In this document: positions 1-8,360 of the stretch, one piece after another
How the letters are laid out: each line of letters begins with the position of its first letter
How positions within the stretch are numbered: the stretch's first letter is position 1
NCBI RefSeq assembly: GCF_021044935.1
Contig: NZ_JAJNMP010000003.1
Span: forward strand, 1-64,000
From: Agromyces cavernae
Lineage (GTDB): Bacteria; Actinomycetota; Actinomycetes; Actinomycetales; Microbacteriaceae
Length of the DNA stretch: 64,000 nucleotides
Direction of reading: 5' to 3'
Notes under the pieces: generated by a model
Databases searched by the model: none
Seen by the model: the letters and a program-made list of their open reading frames with translations, nothing else
Told to the model about the DNA's origin: nothing
Program-made: the position numbers and the translations under genes

Positions 1-110
1 GCTGGCGCGCCTACTCGACCGACGGGCTGCGCTGGCGCGCCTACTCGACCGACGGGCTGCGCTGGCGCGCCTACTCGACCGACGGGCTGCGCTGGCGCGG
101 CTACTCGACG
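1..110. repeat. 30-bp tandem repeat, four copies
   Basis: A 30-bp unit starting GCTGGCGCGCCTACTCGACC is repeated at 1, 31 and 61 without change, and a fourth, decaying copy starts at 91. Each unit carries the CTACTCGACCGACGG half of the dispersed element called A in this annotation, so the array looks like local amplification of one arm of that element. It lies just downstream of the stop of the minus-strand ABC-F gene. The array may extend leftward beyond the window. Confidence 0.9.
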
Positions 111-124
111 ACTGCGAAATGCGG

Positions 125-1951
125 CTACAGAGCCGGCGCGAGCGCGGCGGCGCGGCCGGCAGTGAGCTCGAGCCGCTCTCCCGCCCAGCGGTGGCGCAGC
201 CAGCGGTCGTGGCTCGCGATCACGACGGCCCCGGGGTACGTGCCGAGCGCCTCCTCGAGGTCGGTCGCGAGACCGAGCGAGAGGTGGTTCGTCGGCTCGT
301 CGAGCAGGAACACGTGCGGCGGCCTCGCGATCACGAGCGCGAGCGCGAGCCGACGCTGCTGCCCCACCGAGAGCGCTCCGACCGGGCGGGCTTCGTCGCG
401 CGGGGCGATCAACCCGAGCGACCCCAGCGGCACCTGCTCGGCCCGGCGCTCGCCGAGCACCCGCGCGTAGTGCTCGCGCGGCGAGCGCCCGGGATCGGCG
501 AACCGCACATCCTGCTCGAGCAGCTGCACACGCAGGCCCTTGCGCCGATGCACGACGCCGCGATCGACCGCGAGTGCTCCGGCGAGCACGTTCAGCAGCG
601 TCGACTTGCCCGCCCCGTTGGCGCCCGTGACGAGCAGCCGCGTGAGCGGCGCCACGCTCAGCGCCCGCAGATCGAGGCGGCCGTCGACCGCGACATCCGA
701 CAGCTGCAGCAGCAGTCCCGACTGCTCGTCGAACGCGTGCGAGCCCGACGGAATCCCCGCGAACGCCAACGGCGACGGCGGCCTGCGCACCTGCTCGCGC
801 TCGAGCGTCGCGAGGCGCTGCTCGGCGTTGCGCACACGACGCGCGACCGCATGCTCGACACCCTCGCGCTTGAAGTGCTTCAGGAACTTGTCGTTGTCGG
901 TCGGTGCGCGCCCGTGCGCGACGTGGCGGGCACCGTCGTTCACCTCGCGCCGGAGGCGCGTGAGCTCCTGCTGCTCGTCGTCGAACCGGCGCTGCCAGCG
1001 CGCCCGCTCATCGGCCTTCACCGTGAGGAACTCGCTGAACCCGCCGCCGAACACCGTGCCGTCGGCACCGCCGAGCGCGCCGCGGCGCGCCGGATCGAGG
1101 TCGAGCAGGCCCGTCGCCACCCGATCGAGGAACGCACGATCATGGCTCGCGAACAGCACCGGCCCACGCCACGACCGCAGGCGTGATTCGAGGAACTCGG
1201 ATGCCCCGTCGTCGAGGTGATTCGTCGGCTCGTCGAGCAGCAGGGCGTCCGGAGCGCTCAGCAACAGGGCCGCGAGCGCGAACCTGCTGCGTTGCCCGCC
1301 CGAGAGCTCGTCGATGCGGCGGTCGAGGCCGAGGTCCCCGACGCCGAGTCCGTCGAGGAGTTCGTCGCGGCGGGACTCGGCCGTCCAGATATCGGCACGC
1401 TCGGCGGCGTCGAGCGCGGCCGCGTAGCGTGCGGCGGAATCCATCGGTCGAGGAGCGCCGGGGGTGACACGTCTCGAGACCTCGTGCGAGGTCTCGCTAC
1501 GGAGCTGCGCGCCGACTCGACCGGCGTCGGGGTCGGCACCATCGGCCAGGGCCGCCGCCGCAGCGTCGAGCTCGCGCTCGATCGCCCGAACGTCGGCGAG
1601 CGCCGACTCGAGCACATCGCCGACCCGGTCGGTCGGCTCGAACGGAAGCTCCTGTGCGAGCAGCCCCGTGCGCGGCGGACGCGTGATGCGGCCGACTGCC
1701 TGGGCGGGGCCGGCGGCGGATGGGACATCCGCCTGCTCATCGGCGCCTTCGGCCGCGGTGCCCGCACCCGCGGTCGTGCTCGCGATCAGGCGGAGCAGCG
1801 TGGACTTGCCCGCGCCGTTCTCGCCGATCAGGCCGAGGCGCTGGCCCGGCGCGACCGAGAAACTGAGATCGGCGAAGATGCGCCGGTCGGAATATGAGGC
1901 CGAGAGTCCGTCGGCGCGGAGGTAGTGGGAGGTCGAGACGTGTACAGCCAA
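125..1951 (-). CDS. ABC-F family ATP-binding protein
   Basis: A soluble protein with two ABC ATPase cassettes and no membrane segment. ABC-F proteins bind the ribosome and rescue translation or protect it from antibiotics; the drug, if any, cannot be told here. Cassette 1 has Walker A GENGAGKST (residues 43-51), signature LSGGQRSR and DEPTNHLD. Cassette 2 has GANGAGKST (about residue 445), LSVGQQRRL and DEPTNHLS. At 608 aa it is a little long for the family. The start is a TTG with AAAGGG 8 nt upstream and is not certain. Residues about 144-166 (GRVGAQLRSET followed by SHEVSRRV) are encoded by a copy of dispersed element A inserted in frame in cassette 1, between the Walker A and signature motifs. 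It stands alone, 334 bp from the next gene. Confidence 0.9.
   Translation of the reverse strand: MAVHVSTSHYLRADGLSASYSDRRIFADLSFSVAPGQRLGLIGENGAGKSTLLRLIASTTAGAGTAAEGADEQADVPSAAGPAQAVGRITRPPRTGLLAQELPFEPTDRVGDVLESALADVRAIERELDAAAAALADGADPDAGRVGAQLRSETSHEVSRRVTPGAPRPMDSAARYAAALDAAERADIWTAESRRDELLDGLGVGDLGLDRRIDELSGGQRSRFALAALLLSAPDALLLDEPTNHLDDGASEFLESRLRSWRGPVLFASHDRAFLDRVATGLLDLDPARRGALGGADGTVFGGGFSEFLTVKADERARWQRRFDDEQQELTRLRREVNDGARHVAHGRAPTDNDKFLKHFKREGVEHAVARRVRNAEQRLATLEREQVRRPPSPLAFAGIPSGSHAFDEQSGLLLQLSDVAVDGRLDLRALSVAPLTRLLVTGANGAGKSTLLNVLAGALAVDRGVVHRRKGLRVQLLEQDVRFADPGRSPREHYARVLGERRAEQVPLGSLGLIAPRDEARPVGALSVGQQRRLALALVIARPPHVFLLDEPTNHLSLGLATDLEEALGTYPGAVVIASHDRWLRHRWAGERLELTAGRAAALAPAL
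1471..1525. repeat. Element A copy inside the ABC-F gene
   Basis: A palindromic stretch, CTCGAGACCTCGTGCGAGGTC followed by CTACGGAGCTGCGCGC and CGACTCGACCGGC, lies in frame in the ABC-F gene. Read on the minus strand it gives GRVGAQLRSETSHEVSRR. The first ten residues match the peptide made by element A copies in the GH42 and alpha/alpha-barrel glycosidase genes of this window, which shows that the DNA element, not the protein family, explains this segment. Confidence 0.85.
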
Positions 1952-1992
1952 GAGGGACGCCCTTTCATGGGTGCCCCCGAGCGGCCACCGGC

Positions 1993-2064
1993 GGTCGAGT
2001 GCGCGAAGCGTGCATCGAGACCTCGTACGAAGTCTCGAAACGGCGCTGCGCGCCGACTCGACCG
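1993..2064. repeat. Element A, intergenic double copy
   Basis: The 334-bp gap between the ABC-F gene (start 1951) and mqo (stop 2286) holds GGTCGAG...CATCGAGACC followed at once by ACGAAGTCTCGAAACGGCGC...CGACTCGACC. This is two element A modules head to head. The rest of the gap (2065-2285) shows no recognisable gene or clear terminator; the ABC-F promoter must lie in it. Confidence 0.8.
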
Positions 2065-2285
2065 GCGCGGCGACCGCCCGGGAGCGGGAGGGTGGATCCC
2101 GCCGGGCATGTTGCCGAGAGTCGGGTGTGCACGTGCTCGTGTGCTGTCGCGATCAGCGAGGAGGTTGTGGGCACACCCAGGGTCTACGGCGCCTCAGGCG
2201 CGGGACGATGGGGTGTGCTCACTTCATAGCGGGGACGACGCTAGCAGAGGTCGCCGCGAAAGGGAAGCGCGAGCGGATGTCGCGA

Positions 2286-3764
2286 CTACGCGCTGAGGTG
2301 CAGGGTCGCGGCCGTGGCTGCGAGCGACGCCTCGGCGGCTGCCGGGTCATCCGACAGGTTCGTGCCGTAGCTCGGGATCATCTCGCGCAGTTTCGGCTCC
2401 CAGCCGGCCATGCGGTCTGGGAAGCAGCGCGACAGCACGTCGAGCATGATCGGCGCGGCCGTCGACGCGCCGGGGGAAGCGCCGAGCAGGCCCGCGATGG
2501 TGCCGTCGGCCCCGGTGATGACCTCGGTGCCGAACTGCAGCACGCCGCCCTTCTCGGGGTCCTTCTTCATGACCTGCACGCGCTGGCCGGCCGTGATGAG
2601 CTCCCAGTCGCGGTCCTTCGCGGTGGGCATGAACTCGCGCAGCGCCTTCATCTTCTTGGCGCGCGACGCGAGCAGCTCGGAGACGAGGTACTTGACGAGG
2701 TCGAAGTTCTTGAGCCCCACCTGCAGCATCGGCCCCAGGTTGTGGAACCTGATCGAGAAGGGCAGGTCGAACCACGTGCTCGACTTCAGGAACTTCGGCG
2801 TGAAGCCCGCGTAGGGCCCGAAGAGCAGCGCGGTCTCGCCGTCGACGACACGCGTGTCGAGGTGCGGCACCGACATCGGCGGGGCGCCCACGGCTGCCTT
2901 TCCGTAGACCTTCGCCTGGTGCAGCGCGACGATCTTGGGGTTCGTCGTCTTGAAGAACTGACCCGAGATCGGGAACCCGCCGAAGCCCTTGATCTCGGGA
3001 ATGCCCGAGTGCTGCAGCAGCGCGAGCGCCCCACCGCCGGCGCCGACGAACACGAACCTGGCGCGCACCACCTTGGGCGTCTGGCCGACGGTCTGACGCA
3101 GCTTGAGCCGCCACGTGCCGTCTTTCTTGCGCTTGAGCGACGTGACGTGGTGGTTGGTCTGCACCTGGCCGCCGCGTCGTTCGAGGTCGCGAAGCAGGAA
3201 CTTCGTGAGCGCGCCGAAGTCGACGTCGGTGCCGGCCTCGATGCGGGTCGCGGCGACCTTGACACCCGAGTTGCGCTTCTTCGCGAGCAGCGGGGTCCAC
3301 TGGGCGATGCGCTCGAGGTCTTCGGTGTACTCGAGGTCCGCGAACAGCGGCTGGCCCTTCAGAGCCTCGACGCGCTTGCGGAGGTACTCGATGTTGGCCG
3401 CGCCCTTGACGAAGGTCATGTGGGGCGTCGTGTTGATGAAGTTGTGCGGCTCGGGCAGCGCACCATGTTCGACGAGGTACGCCCAGTACTGGCGGCTCAC
3501 TTGGAACTGCTCGTTGATGGAGATCGCCTTGGCCGCGCTCACCGAGCCGTCGGGGTTCTCGGGCATGTAGTTGAGCTCGCAGAGGGCGGCGTGGCCGGTG
3601 CCCGCGTTGTTCCACGCGTTCGAGGACTCCTGTGCGACCTCGCCCAGGCGCTCGTAGAGCCGGATGCTCCAGTCGGGCTGGAGCTGCGAGAGGAGGGAGC
3701 CGAGCGTGGCGCTCATGATGCCCCCGCCGATGAGCACGACGTCGACGGTTTCCTCGGAATTCAC
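2286..3764 (-). CDS. mqo: Malate:quinone oxidoreductase
   Basis: Membrane-associated FAD enzyme that oxidises malate to oxaloacetate and passes electrons to the quinone pool, the usual TCA malate step in many actinobacteria. The N-terminus has the FAD-binding Rossmann motif (VVLIGGGIMSATLG), followed by typical Mqo blocks (SSNAWNNAGTGHAALCELNY, NFINTTPHMTFVKG, LFGPYAGFTPKFLK, LLGASPGASTAAPIML). About 492 aa matches the family. The chosen start is the GTG at 3764: a TAGAGT -10 box at 3777-3772 stands 7 nt before it and overlaps the upstream in-frame GTG (3773), so the mRNA is probably leaderless. It is monocistronic. Confidence 0.96.
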   Translation of the reverse strand: MNSEETVDVVLIGGGIMSATLGSLLSQLQPDWSIRLYERLGEVAQESSNAWNNAGTGHAALCELNYMPENPDGSVSAAKAISINEQFQVSRQYWAYLVEHGALPEPHNFINTTPHMTFVKGAANIEYLRKRVEALKGQPLFADLEYTEDLERIAQWTPLLAKKRNSGVKVAATRIEAGTDVDFGALTKFLLRDLERRGGQVQTNHHVTSLKRKKDGTWRLKLRQTVGQTPKVVRARFVFVGAGGGALALLQHSGIPEIKGFGGFPISGQFFKTTNPKIVALHQAKVYGKAAVGAPPMSVPHLDTRVVDGETALLFGPYAGFTPKFLKSSTWFDLPFSIRFHNLGPMLQVGLKNFDLVKYLVSELLASRAKKMKALREFMPTAKDRDWELITAGQRVQVMKKDPEKGGVLQFGTEVITGADGTIAGLLGASPGASTAAPIMLDVLSRCFPDRMAGWEPKLREMIPSYGTNLSDDPAAAEASLAATAATLHLSA

Positions 3765-3847
3765 GGATTCCACTCTAACGGCGCGTCAGGGGTCGCTTTT
3801 ACCGCAAGGTGAGGCGTCGAGACAACTGCGGCGGGCCGTGTATTCGC

Positions 3848-3967
3848 CGAGAGTGCAGTTGCAGCCCTTTGAGGGGCGATGACTGCACTCTCGACGAGAG
3901 GCTGCGAGGGCATTCGCGCCGAAAGTGCCGTTGCAGCCCTCGGATGCGGCGACGAGTGCACACTCGG
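3848..3967. repeat. Element B, two copies
   Basis: Copy 1 has 12-bp perfect arms, CGAGAGTGCAGT (3848-3859) and ACTGCACTCTCG (3882-3893), with an inner GCCC/GGGC stem. Copy 2 (3919-3967) has the decayed arms CCGAAAGTGCC and TGCACACTCGG. Both sit between the start of mqo and the stop of the VOC-family gene. The same design recurs at 20.6, 35.6, 54.9 and 56.2 kb. Confidence 0.85.
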
Positions 3968-3990
3968 TGCGAAGGAAATCCGTGCCGGCC

Positions 3991-4431
3991 TCAGACGACC
4001 TGCGGCAGCCCTCGCTCGTCGAGGGGCCAGCCCGGATTGTGCGCGAGCTCCCAGAGGTTGCCGTCGGGGTCGGCGACGTAGGCGCTGTAGCCGCCCCACT
4101 CGGTCTCGGCCGCGGCCTTCGAGATCTGGCCGCCGGCGACCACCCAGTCGCCGATCGCATCGTCGACCTCCTCGCGCGATGCGAGGTTGATCGCCAGAGC
4201 CACCGCCCGGAACGCCGGCGCATTGGCGTGCATCGTCTGCACCGCGGCGTCTTTGGCGAGCTCGGCCGTCTCCCACAGCGCGATGACACCGCCGGGGGTC
4301 GCGAAGAACGTGACCTCGCCGACCTGCGACGAGCGCGCCGGGGTCCAGCCCAGCCGGTGGTAGAAGGCGGTCGCCGCCTCGACATCGTGGACGCCCAGCG
4401 TGACGAGGGAGAAGCGCTGCGGGATGCTCAT
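3991..4431 (-). CDS. VOC (glyoxalase/bleomycin-resistance fold) protein
   Basis: A single-domain, 146-aa member of the vicinal-oxygen-chelate superfamily. It shows the usual pattern: SLVTLGVHDVEAATAFYHRL at the N-terminus, then FFATPGGVIALWE, and the C-terminal YVADPDGNLWELAHNPGWPL, in which the Asp-Pro-x-Gly-Asn and Glu are typical. Substrate is unknown; members include lyases, dioxygenases and drug-binding proteins. The ATG at 4431 follows TAGCCT by exactly 6 nt (TAGCCT-CGCCAC-ATG), so the transcript is probably leaderless. No operon partner. Confidence 0.88.
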   Translation of the reverse strand: MSIPQRFSLVTLGVHDVEAATAFYHRLGWTPARSSQVGEVTFFATPGGVIALWETAELAKDAAVQTMHANAPAFRAVALAINLASREEVDDAIGDWVVAGGQISKAAAETEWGGYSAYVADPDGNLWELAHNPGWPLDERGLPQVV

Positions 4432-4480
4432 GTGGCGAGGCTAGCCCAGCCCGGCGGCGTTCGTCACGAGTTCCCCCGCC

Positions 4481-4565
4481 GGTCGAGTAGCGCCCGACGA
4501 AGGAGGGCGCGTATCGAGACCCGCCCACCGGAGGTCTCGATACGGCGCTTCGCGCCTACTCGACC
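4481..4565. repeat. Element A, intergenic double copy
   Basis: GGTCGAGTAGCGCCCGACGA...GTATCGAGACC is followed by GGTCTCGATACGGCGCTTCG...CTACTCGACC, so the two modules form one large inverted repeat. It fills the gap between the VOC gene start and the stop of the downstream membrane-protein gene. Confidence 0.88.
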
Positions 4566-4571
4566 GACGGA

Positions 4572-4988
4572 TCACAGGGCGGCGACGCCGCCCACGATCA
4601 GGCCGACGCCGGCGGTGATGAGGGCGGCGGTGAGCACGGCGGCACCGATCCAGATCAGCCAGATGAGGCGGTTGGGGCGCTGCGGGTCGCTGCCGATCAC
4701 CGAGAGGAAGAACCCTGCGGGCATGAGGATCGCCGCCACCGGCACGCCGGTGCCGGCGAGCCAGAGCCAGAATCCGTCGAGCGCGGCGTTCGAGATCACC
4801 GCGAGGATCGCGATCGAGAGCACGAGCAGTACCGCGGCGTGGGCGTGGCCGGCGCGGAAGAAGCTCATCTGCAGCCGGTTCGCGGGCACGTTGCCCCGCA
4901 CGACCTTCGTGAGGAAATAGCCGCCCGACTCGACGGTGACGAGTGCGAGCAGCAGGATGCCGACGAGGATGACGTCTTGTGCGGGCAT
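4572..4988 (-). CDS. Small four-helix integral membrane protein
   Basis: About 138 aa with four predicted membrane helices: VILVGILLLALVTV near the N-terminus, ILLVLSIAILAVI, VPVAAILMPAGFFLSVI and VLTAALITAGVGLIVGGVAA. The family is not recognised and no catalytic motif is seen. The ATG at 4988 is preferred over the one at 5003 because AAAGGA lies 6 nt upstream of it. The gene is divergent from the MerR-type regulator at 5103, with a 46-bp palindrome between them, so it is very likely that regulator's target. Confidence 0.8.
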   Translation of the reverse strand: MPAQDVILVGILLLALVTVESGGYFLTKVVRGNVPANRLQMSFFRAGHAHAAVLLVLSIAILAVISNAALDGFWLWLAGTGVPVAAILMPAGFFLSVIGSDPQRPNRLIWLIWIGAAVLTAALITAGVGLIVGGVAAL

Positions 4989-5042
4989 GCTCGGTCCTTT
5001 CATTGAGGTACGACGGGAGGTGCGTCGGGGAGGTGCGACATG

Positions 5043-5088
5043 ATTGGATAGTGTTACTCTCCAATATTAGAGAGTGTCACTATCCAAT
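5043..5088. promoter_or_regulatory. Long palindromic operator between membrane-protein gene and merR
   Basis: Two 19-bp arms, ATTGGATAGTGTTACTCTC (5043-5061) and GAGAGTGTCACTATCCAAT (5070-5088), match at 17 of 19 positions around an 8-bp AT-rich centre (CAATATTA). It lies in the middle of the divergent intergenic region, 14 bp before the regulator's ATG. Its size and symmetry fit a MerR-family operator overlapping both promoters; binding is inferred, not shown. Confidence 0.85.
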
Positions 5089-5102
5089 GCAAGGGGTCGC
5101 CG

Positions 5103-5723
5103 ATGCGCATCTCCGCACTCGCCGCCGAAGCCGGCCTGCCCGTCGCCACCGTGAAGTTCTACCTGCGCGAGGGACTGCTGCACGCGGGCACGGCGACCTC
5201 TGCGACCCAGGCCGCCTACGACGAGAGCCACCTGCGGCGCCTGCGGCTCGTGCGCGCCCTGCTCGGACCGGTCGGTCTCAGCGTGCAGCAGGCCCACGCC
5301 GTGCTGCAGCTCGTCGACGACCCCGGCGACGATCTGTACGCGACCCTCGGGCGCGCGGTGAGCGCACTGCCCCCGGCCGCCGCCGAGCGGGGCGATGCAT
5401 CCGATCCATTCCCACGAGCCCGCGCCGCCCTGGCCGCGCTCGGCCAGGTGTACGACCCCGACTTCCCCGCGGTCGCGCAGCTCGAGGGCGCACTCGCGGC
5501 CGCCGAGTCCGCGGGCATGCCGATCAGTGCGGAGCGCCTTGCGCATTACGGCCGGGCGCTGTCGGATGTCGCGGAGTTCGACCTCGCCCGCATGCCCGAC
5601 GAACCCCACGCGGCGGTCGAGTACACGGTGCTCGGCACGGCGCTCTACGAACCGGTGCTGACGGCGCTGCGCCGGCTCGCCCACCAGGATGCCGCCGTGC
5701 GGCGCCTCCGCGGCGCGGGCTGA
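5103..5723 (+). CDS. MerR family transcriptional regulator
   Basis: 206 aa. The N-terminal winged helix-turn-helix (MRISALAAEAGLPVATVKFY, then LREGLL) is that of MerR proteins, and a YDESHLRRLRLVRAL segment follows. The C-terminal 120 residues are helical and have no cysteine pair for metal binding, so a small organic inducer is more likely than a metal. AAGGGG stands 6 nt before the ATG. It probably controls itself and the divergent membrane-protein gene through the palindrome directly upstream. Confidence 0.93.
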   Translation: MRISALAAEAGLPVATVKFYLREGLLHAGTATSATQAAYDESHLRRLRLVRALLGPVGLSVQQAHAVLQLVDDPGDDLYATLGRAVSALPPAAAERGDASDPFPRARAALAALGQVYDPDFPAVAQLEGALAAAESAGMPISAERLAHYGRALSDVAEFDLARMPDEPHAAVEYTVLGTALYEPVLTALRRLAHQDAAVRRLRGAG

Positions 5724-5868
5724 GGTGCGCGCCGATGGGCTCGCGGCGGGGCATCCGTTCGCTGAGTGTCGCGCGCGTCCTCGAACCGGGTGTTCGCGCT
5801 ACCCACCGCCCGCATCTCGTGGATCAAGAGTCCCATTGATCGCTGGAGATTCCCGGGAATATTGCAGT

Positions 5869-5885
5869 TGTGAACGCAAACATTC
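5869..5885 (+). promoter_or_regulatory. LacI-family operator before the sugar ABC operon
   Basis: TGTGAACGCAAACATTC at this site is identical over 17 bp to the inverse of 11138-11154, upstream of the GH35 beta-galactosidase gene. It overlaps a possible promoter (TTGTGA at 5868-5873, 17-nt spacer, TTCAAT at 5891-5896). It has the quasi-palindromic shape with a central CG that is usual for LacI-type regulators, and a LacI gene lies at 11226. The other sequence in the 265-bp gap 5724-5988 shows no gene. Confidence 0.8.
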
Positions 5886-5988
5886 TGGTGTTCAATAGAT
5901 CGGGCCGGCTCGGACGACCCGCGTGCGTCGGTCCACCGACTCCGCCCGGGTACCCGAGCCGGCGACGAACACTCAACGAGGAGATCAC

Positions 5989-7299
5989 ATGCCATCACAG
6001 TTCCGCATGATCCGCACGGCTGCGTTCGTCGCAGTCGGCGCCATGTCCGCCTTCGGCCTCGCAGCGTGCAGCTCTGACGCCCCCTCGAACGGCGGCGACA
6101 GCTCCCCCGTCACGATCTCGTACCTGCACCGCCTGCCCGACGGTGAGGGCATGACCCCCGTCGCCGACATCGTGAAGAAGTGGAACGATGAGAACCCCGA
6201 CATTCAGGTCGAGGCCACCAAGTTCGACGGGGCGTCCGGCGACATGATCCTGAAGCTCGAGACCGACATCAACGCCGGCAATGGCCCGTGCCTCGCGCAG
6301 CTCGGTTACGCCGAGGTGCCGCAGATGTTCGTCAAGGGCCTGGTCGAAGACGTCGCCGACGAGGCCGCCGAGTACGCCGACGACTTCTCCGCAGGCGCAT
6401 ACGGCATGATGCAGGTCGGCGACGCGGTGGTGGGCCTTCCGCAGGACACCGGCCCCCTCGTGTACTTCTTCAACGCGACCGAGTTCGAGAAGCTGGGCCT
6501 CGCCGTCCCCGAGACGATCGACCAGCTTGCGAGCGAAGCCGCAACCTCTGCCGCCTCCGGCAAGTACCTCGCCGCGTTCACGCCCGATGAGGCGATGTAC
6601 TGGCTCTCGGCGCAGTCCGCCGCGGCCGGCGACACCTGGTTCACCACCGAGGGCGATGAGTGGAGCGTCGACGCCGAGGGCCCCGGCTCGCAGAAGGTCG
6701 CCGCATTCTGGCAGGGCCTCGTCGACGACAAGCAGGTCATCACGACCGAGCGTTGGGGCGAAGGATTCACTCAGGCGCTCAACGACGGCAGCCTCATCGG
6801 GCACGTCGGCGCCGCATGGGAGGCCGGCTTCCTGCTCGACTCGCTCGACGGCACGCCGGCCGAGGGCCAGTGGCGCGTCGCCCAGCTGCCCGACTTCGGC
6901 GCCGGCCAGGTCAGCGGCCCTGACGGCGGATCCGGCGTCGCGGTGATGAAGGGCTGCGAGCACCCGGCAGAAGCGATGGAGTTCAACGCGTGGTTCAACA
7001 CGCAGATCGATGACCTCGCCTCGCAGGGCCTGGTCGTCGCCGCGAACGGCACGCCGCAGACCAGCGAGAAGATGCTGCGCCAGTTCGGCGGCCAGGACGT
7101 GCTCGCCGAGCTCGCAACGGCATCGGCGAACCTGAACCCCGATTTCACGTACGCTCCCGGCTTCGCCTCGCTGACCAAGATGAACGAGACCGCCGCCGGT
7201 GTACCCGACGGGACGAGCACGGTCGCCGATGTCTTCACCACGGCGCAGACCACGGCGGTCGCGACGCTGCAGGATCTCGGCCTTCCGGTCGCCGAGTGA
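5989..7299 (+). CDS. Sugar ABC transporter substrate-binding lipoprotein
   Basis: 436-aa extracytoplasmic binding protein of the family 1 (maltose/oligosaccharide) type. The signal peptide ends in a lipobox, FGLAAC|SS, so the protein is probably anchored to the outer face of the membrane. Typical features are TISYLHRLPDGEGMTPVADI near the mature N-terminus and the PQDTGPLVYFFNATEFEKLG block. The ATG at 5989 is supported by ACGAGGAG 5 nt upstream. It is the first gene of a three-gene operon with two permeases, under a probable LacI operator at 5869. The neighbouring GH35 enzyme suggests that the ligand is a galactoside; this is an inference. Confidence 0.94.
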   Translation: MPSQFRMIRTAAFVAVGAMSAFGLAACSSDAPSNGGDSSPVTISYLHRLPDGEGMTPVADIVKKWNDENPDIQVEATKFDGASGDMILKLETDINAGNGPCLAQLGYAEVPQMFVKGLVEDVADEAAEYADDFSAGAYGMMQVGDAVVGLPQDTGPLVYFFNATEFEKLGLAVPETIDQLASEAATSAASGKYLAAFTPDEAMYWLSAQSAAAGDTWFTTEGDEWSVDAEGPGSQKVAAFWQGLVDDKQVITTERWGEGFTQALNDGSLIGHVGAAWEAGFLLDSLDGTPAEGQWRVAQLPDFGAGQVSGPDGGSGVAVMKGCEHPAEAMEFNAWFNTQIDDLASQGLVVAANGTPQTSEKMLRQFGGQDVLAELATASANLNPDFTYAPGFASLTKMNETAAGVPDGTSTVADVFTTAQTTAVATLQDLGLPVAE

Positions 7300-7385
7300 C
7301 TGGCCGAGACGATTGAACACCGCGCCGGCGGAGGACACGACACCTCGTGGCCTCCGCCGGCGCTCTTCACCCTGACGGGAGAACC

Positions 7386-8360
7386 ATGACCCTGACCACC
7401 CCCGCAACCGCCTCTGCGGCCGTCGCTGTGGCCGCCCCCGGCCCTACGCGACGTCGCCGCGGTCGCCGTCGACGTGAGGCGGTGACCGGCTGGCTGTTCA
7501 TGCTGCCGTTCGCGATCCTCTTCGTGGTCGTCTTCCTCATCCCGATCCTCGTCTCGATCCAGTCCTCGCTGTTCGCGCAGCAGTCGGCAGGCGACGGCCT
7601 GTACGGCGGCGGCGAGATCGTCGACACGTTCGTCGGGTTCGACAACTTCGCACTGGCGATCGGCAGCCAGACGTTCTGGGCCGGCATGGGCCGCGTCGTC
7701 CTGTACGCCGCCATCCAGATCCCCGTCATGATCATCGCTGCGCTCTTCCTCGCGCTGCTCCTCGATTCACTTATCGTCCGCCGGCCGGGCTTCTTCCGCC
7801 TCGCGTTCTTCCTGCCGTTCGCGATCCCCGGCATCATCGCCGCGATGATCTGGCTGTACCTGTACACGCCCGAGGTCTCGCCCTTCATGCAGTACCTGCC
7901 CGAAGGCACCGACCTCATGGCGCCGGGAACGATCCTCTTCTCGATGGCGAACATGACGACGTGGACCTACACGGGCTACAACATGCTCATCTTCCTGGCC
8001 GCGCTCCAGGCGGTGCCGCGGGAACTGTACGAGGCGGCGCGCATCGACGGCGCATCCGGCTGGCAGATCGCGACGCGCATCAAGGTGCCGCTCGTGCGCG
8101 GAGCCGCCCTGCTGGCCGTGTTGCTGTCGATCATCGGCACGATCCAGCTGTTCAACGAACCGGTCATCATGGAGAGCGCGAATCCGTGGATGGGCAAGGA
8201 CTACACCCCGATGATGCTCACGTACAACTCACTGCTGGGTGCCGTCTCTCCGTCGGGCACGGGCATCGCCTCGGCCTATTCGGTGCTGATGGCGGTCATC
8301 GCCGGGGTGCTCGCGATCGTGTACGCGCTGTTGCAGCGCCGAAGGGGAGAAGCCGCATGA
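7386..8360 (+). CDS. Sugar ABC transporter permease (MalF/UgpA type)
   Basis: 324-aa inner-membrane subunit with about six helices, beginning with GWLFMLPFAILFVVVFLIPI. The cytoplasmic EAA loop that contacts the ATPase reads YEAARIDGASGWQIATRIKV. It starts at the ATG at 7386 after an 86-nt gap and ends by overlapping the next permease by 4 nt (ATGA). An Arg-rich N-terminal tail (TRRRRGRRRR) precedes helix 1. No ATPase gene accompanies it, so a shared MsiK-like ATPase encoded elsewhere probably powers it. Confidence 0.94.
   Translation: MTLTTPATASAAVAVAAPGPTRRRRGRRRREAVTGWLFMLPFAILFVVVFLIPILVSIQSSLFAQQSAGDGLYGGGEIVDTFVGFDNFALAIGSQTFWAGMGRVVLYAAIQIPVMIIAALFLALLLDSLIVRRPGFFRLAFFLPFAIPGIIAAMIWLYLYTPEVSPFMQYLPEGTDLMAPGTILFSMANMTTWTYTGYNMLIFLAALQAVPRELYEAARIDGASGWQIATRIKVPLVRGAALLAVLLSIIGTIQLFNEPVIMESANPWMGKDYTPMMLTYNSLLGAVSPSGTGIASAYSVLMAVIAGVLAIVYALLQRRRGEAA

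Noticed and set aside
1971-3812. A 613-codon plus-strand frame
   Set aside because: Antisense to mqo, compositionally a shadow.
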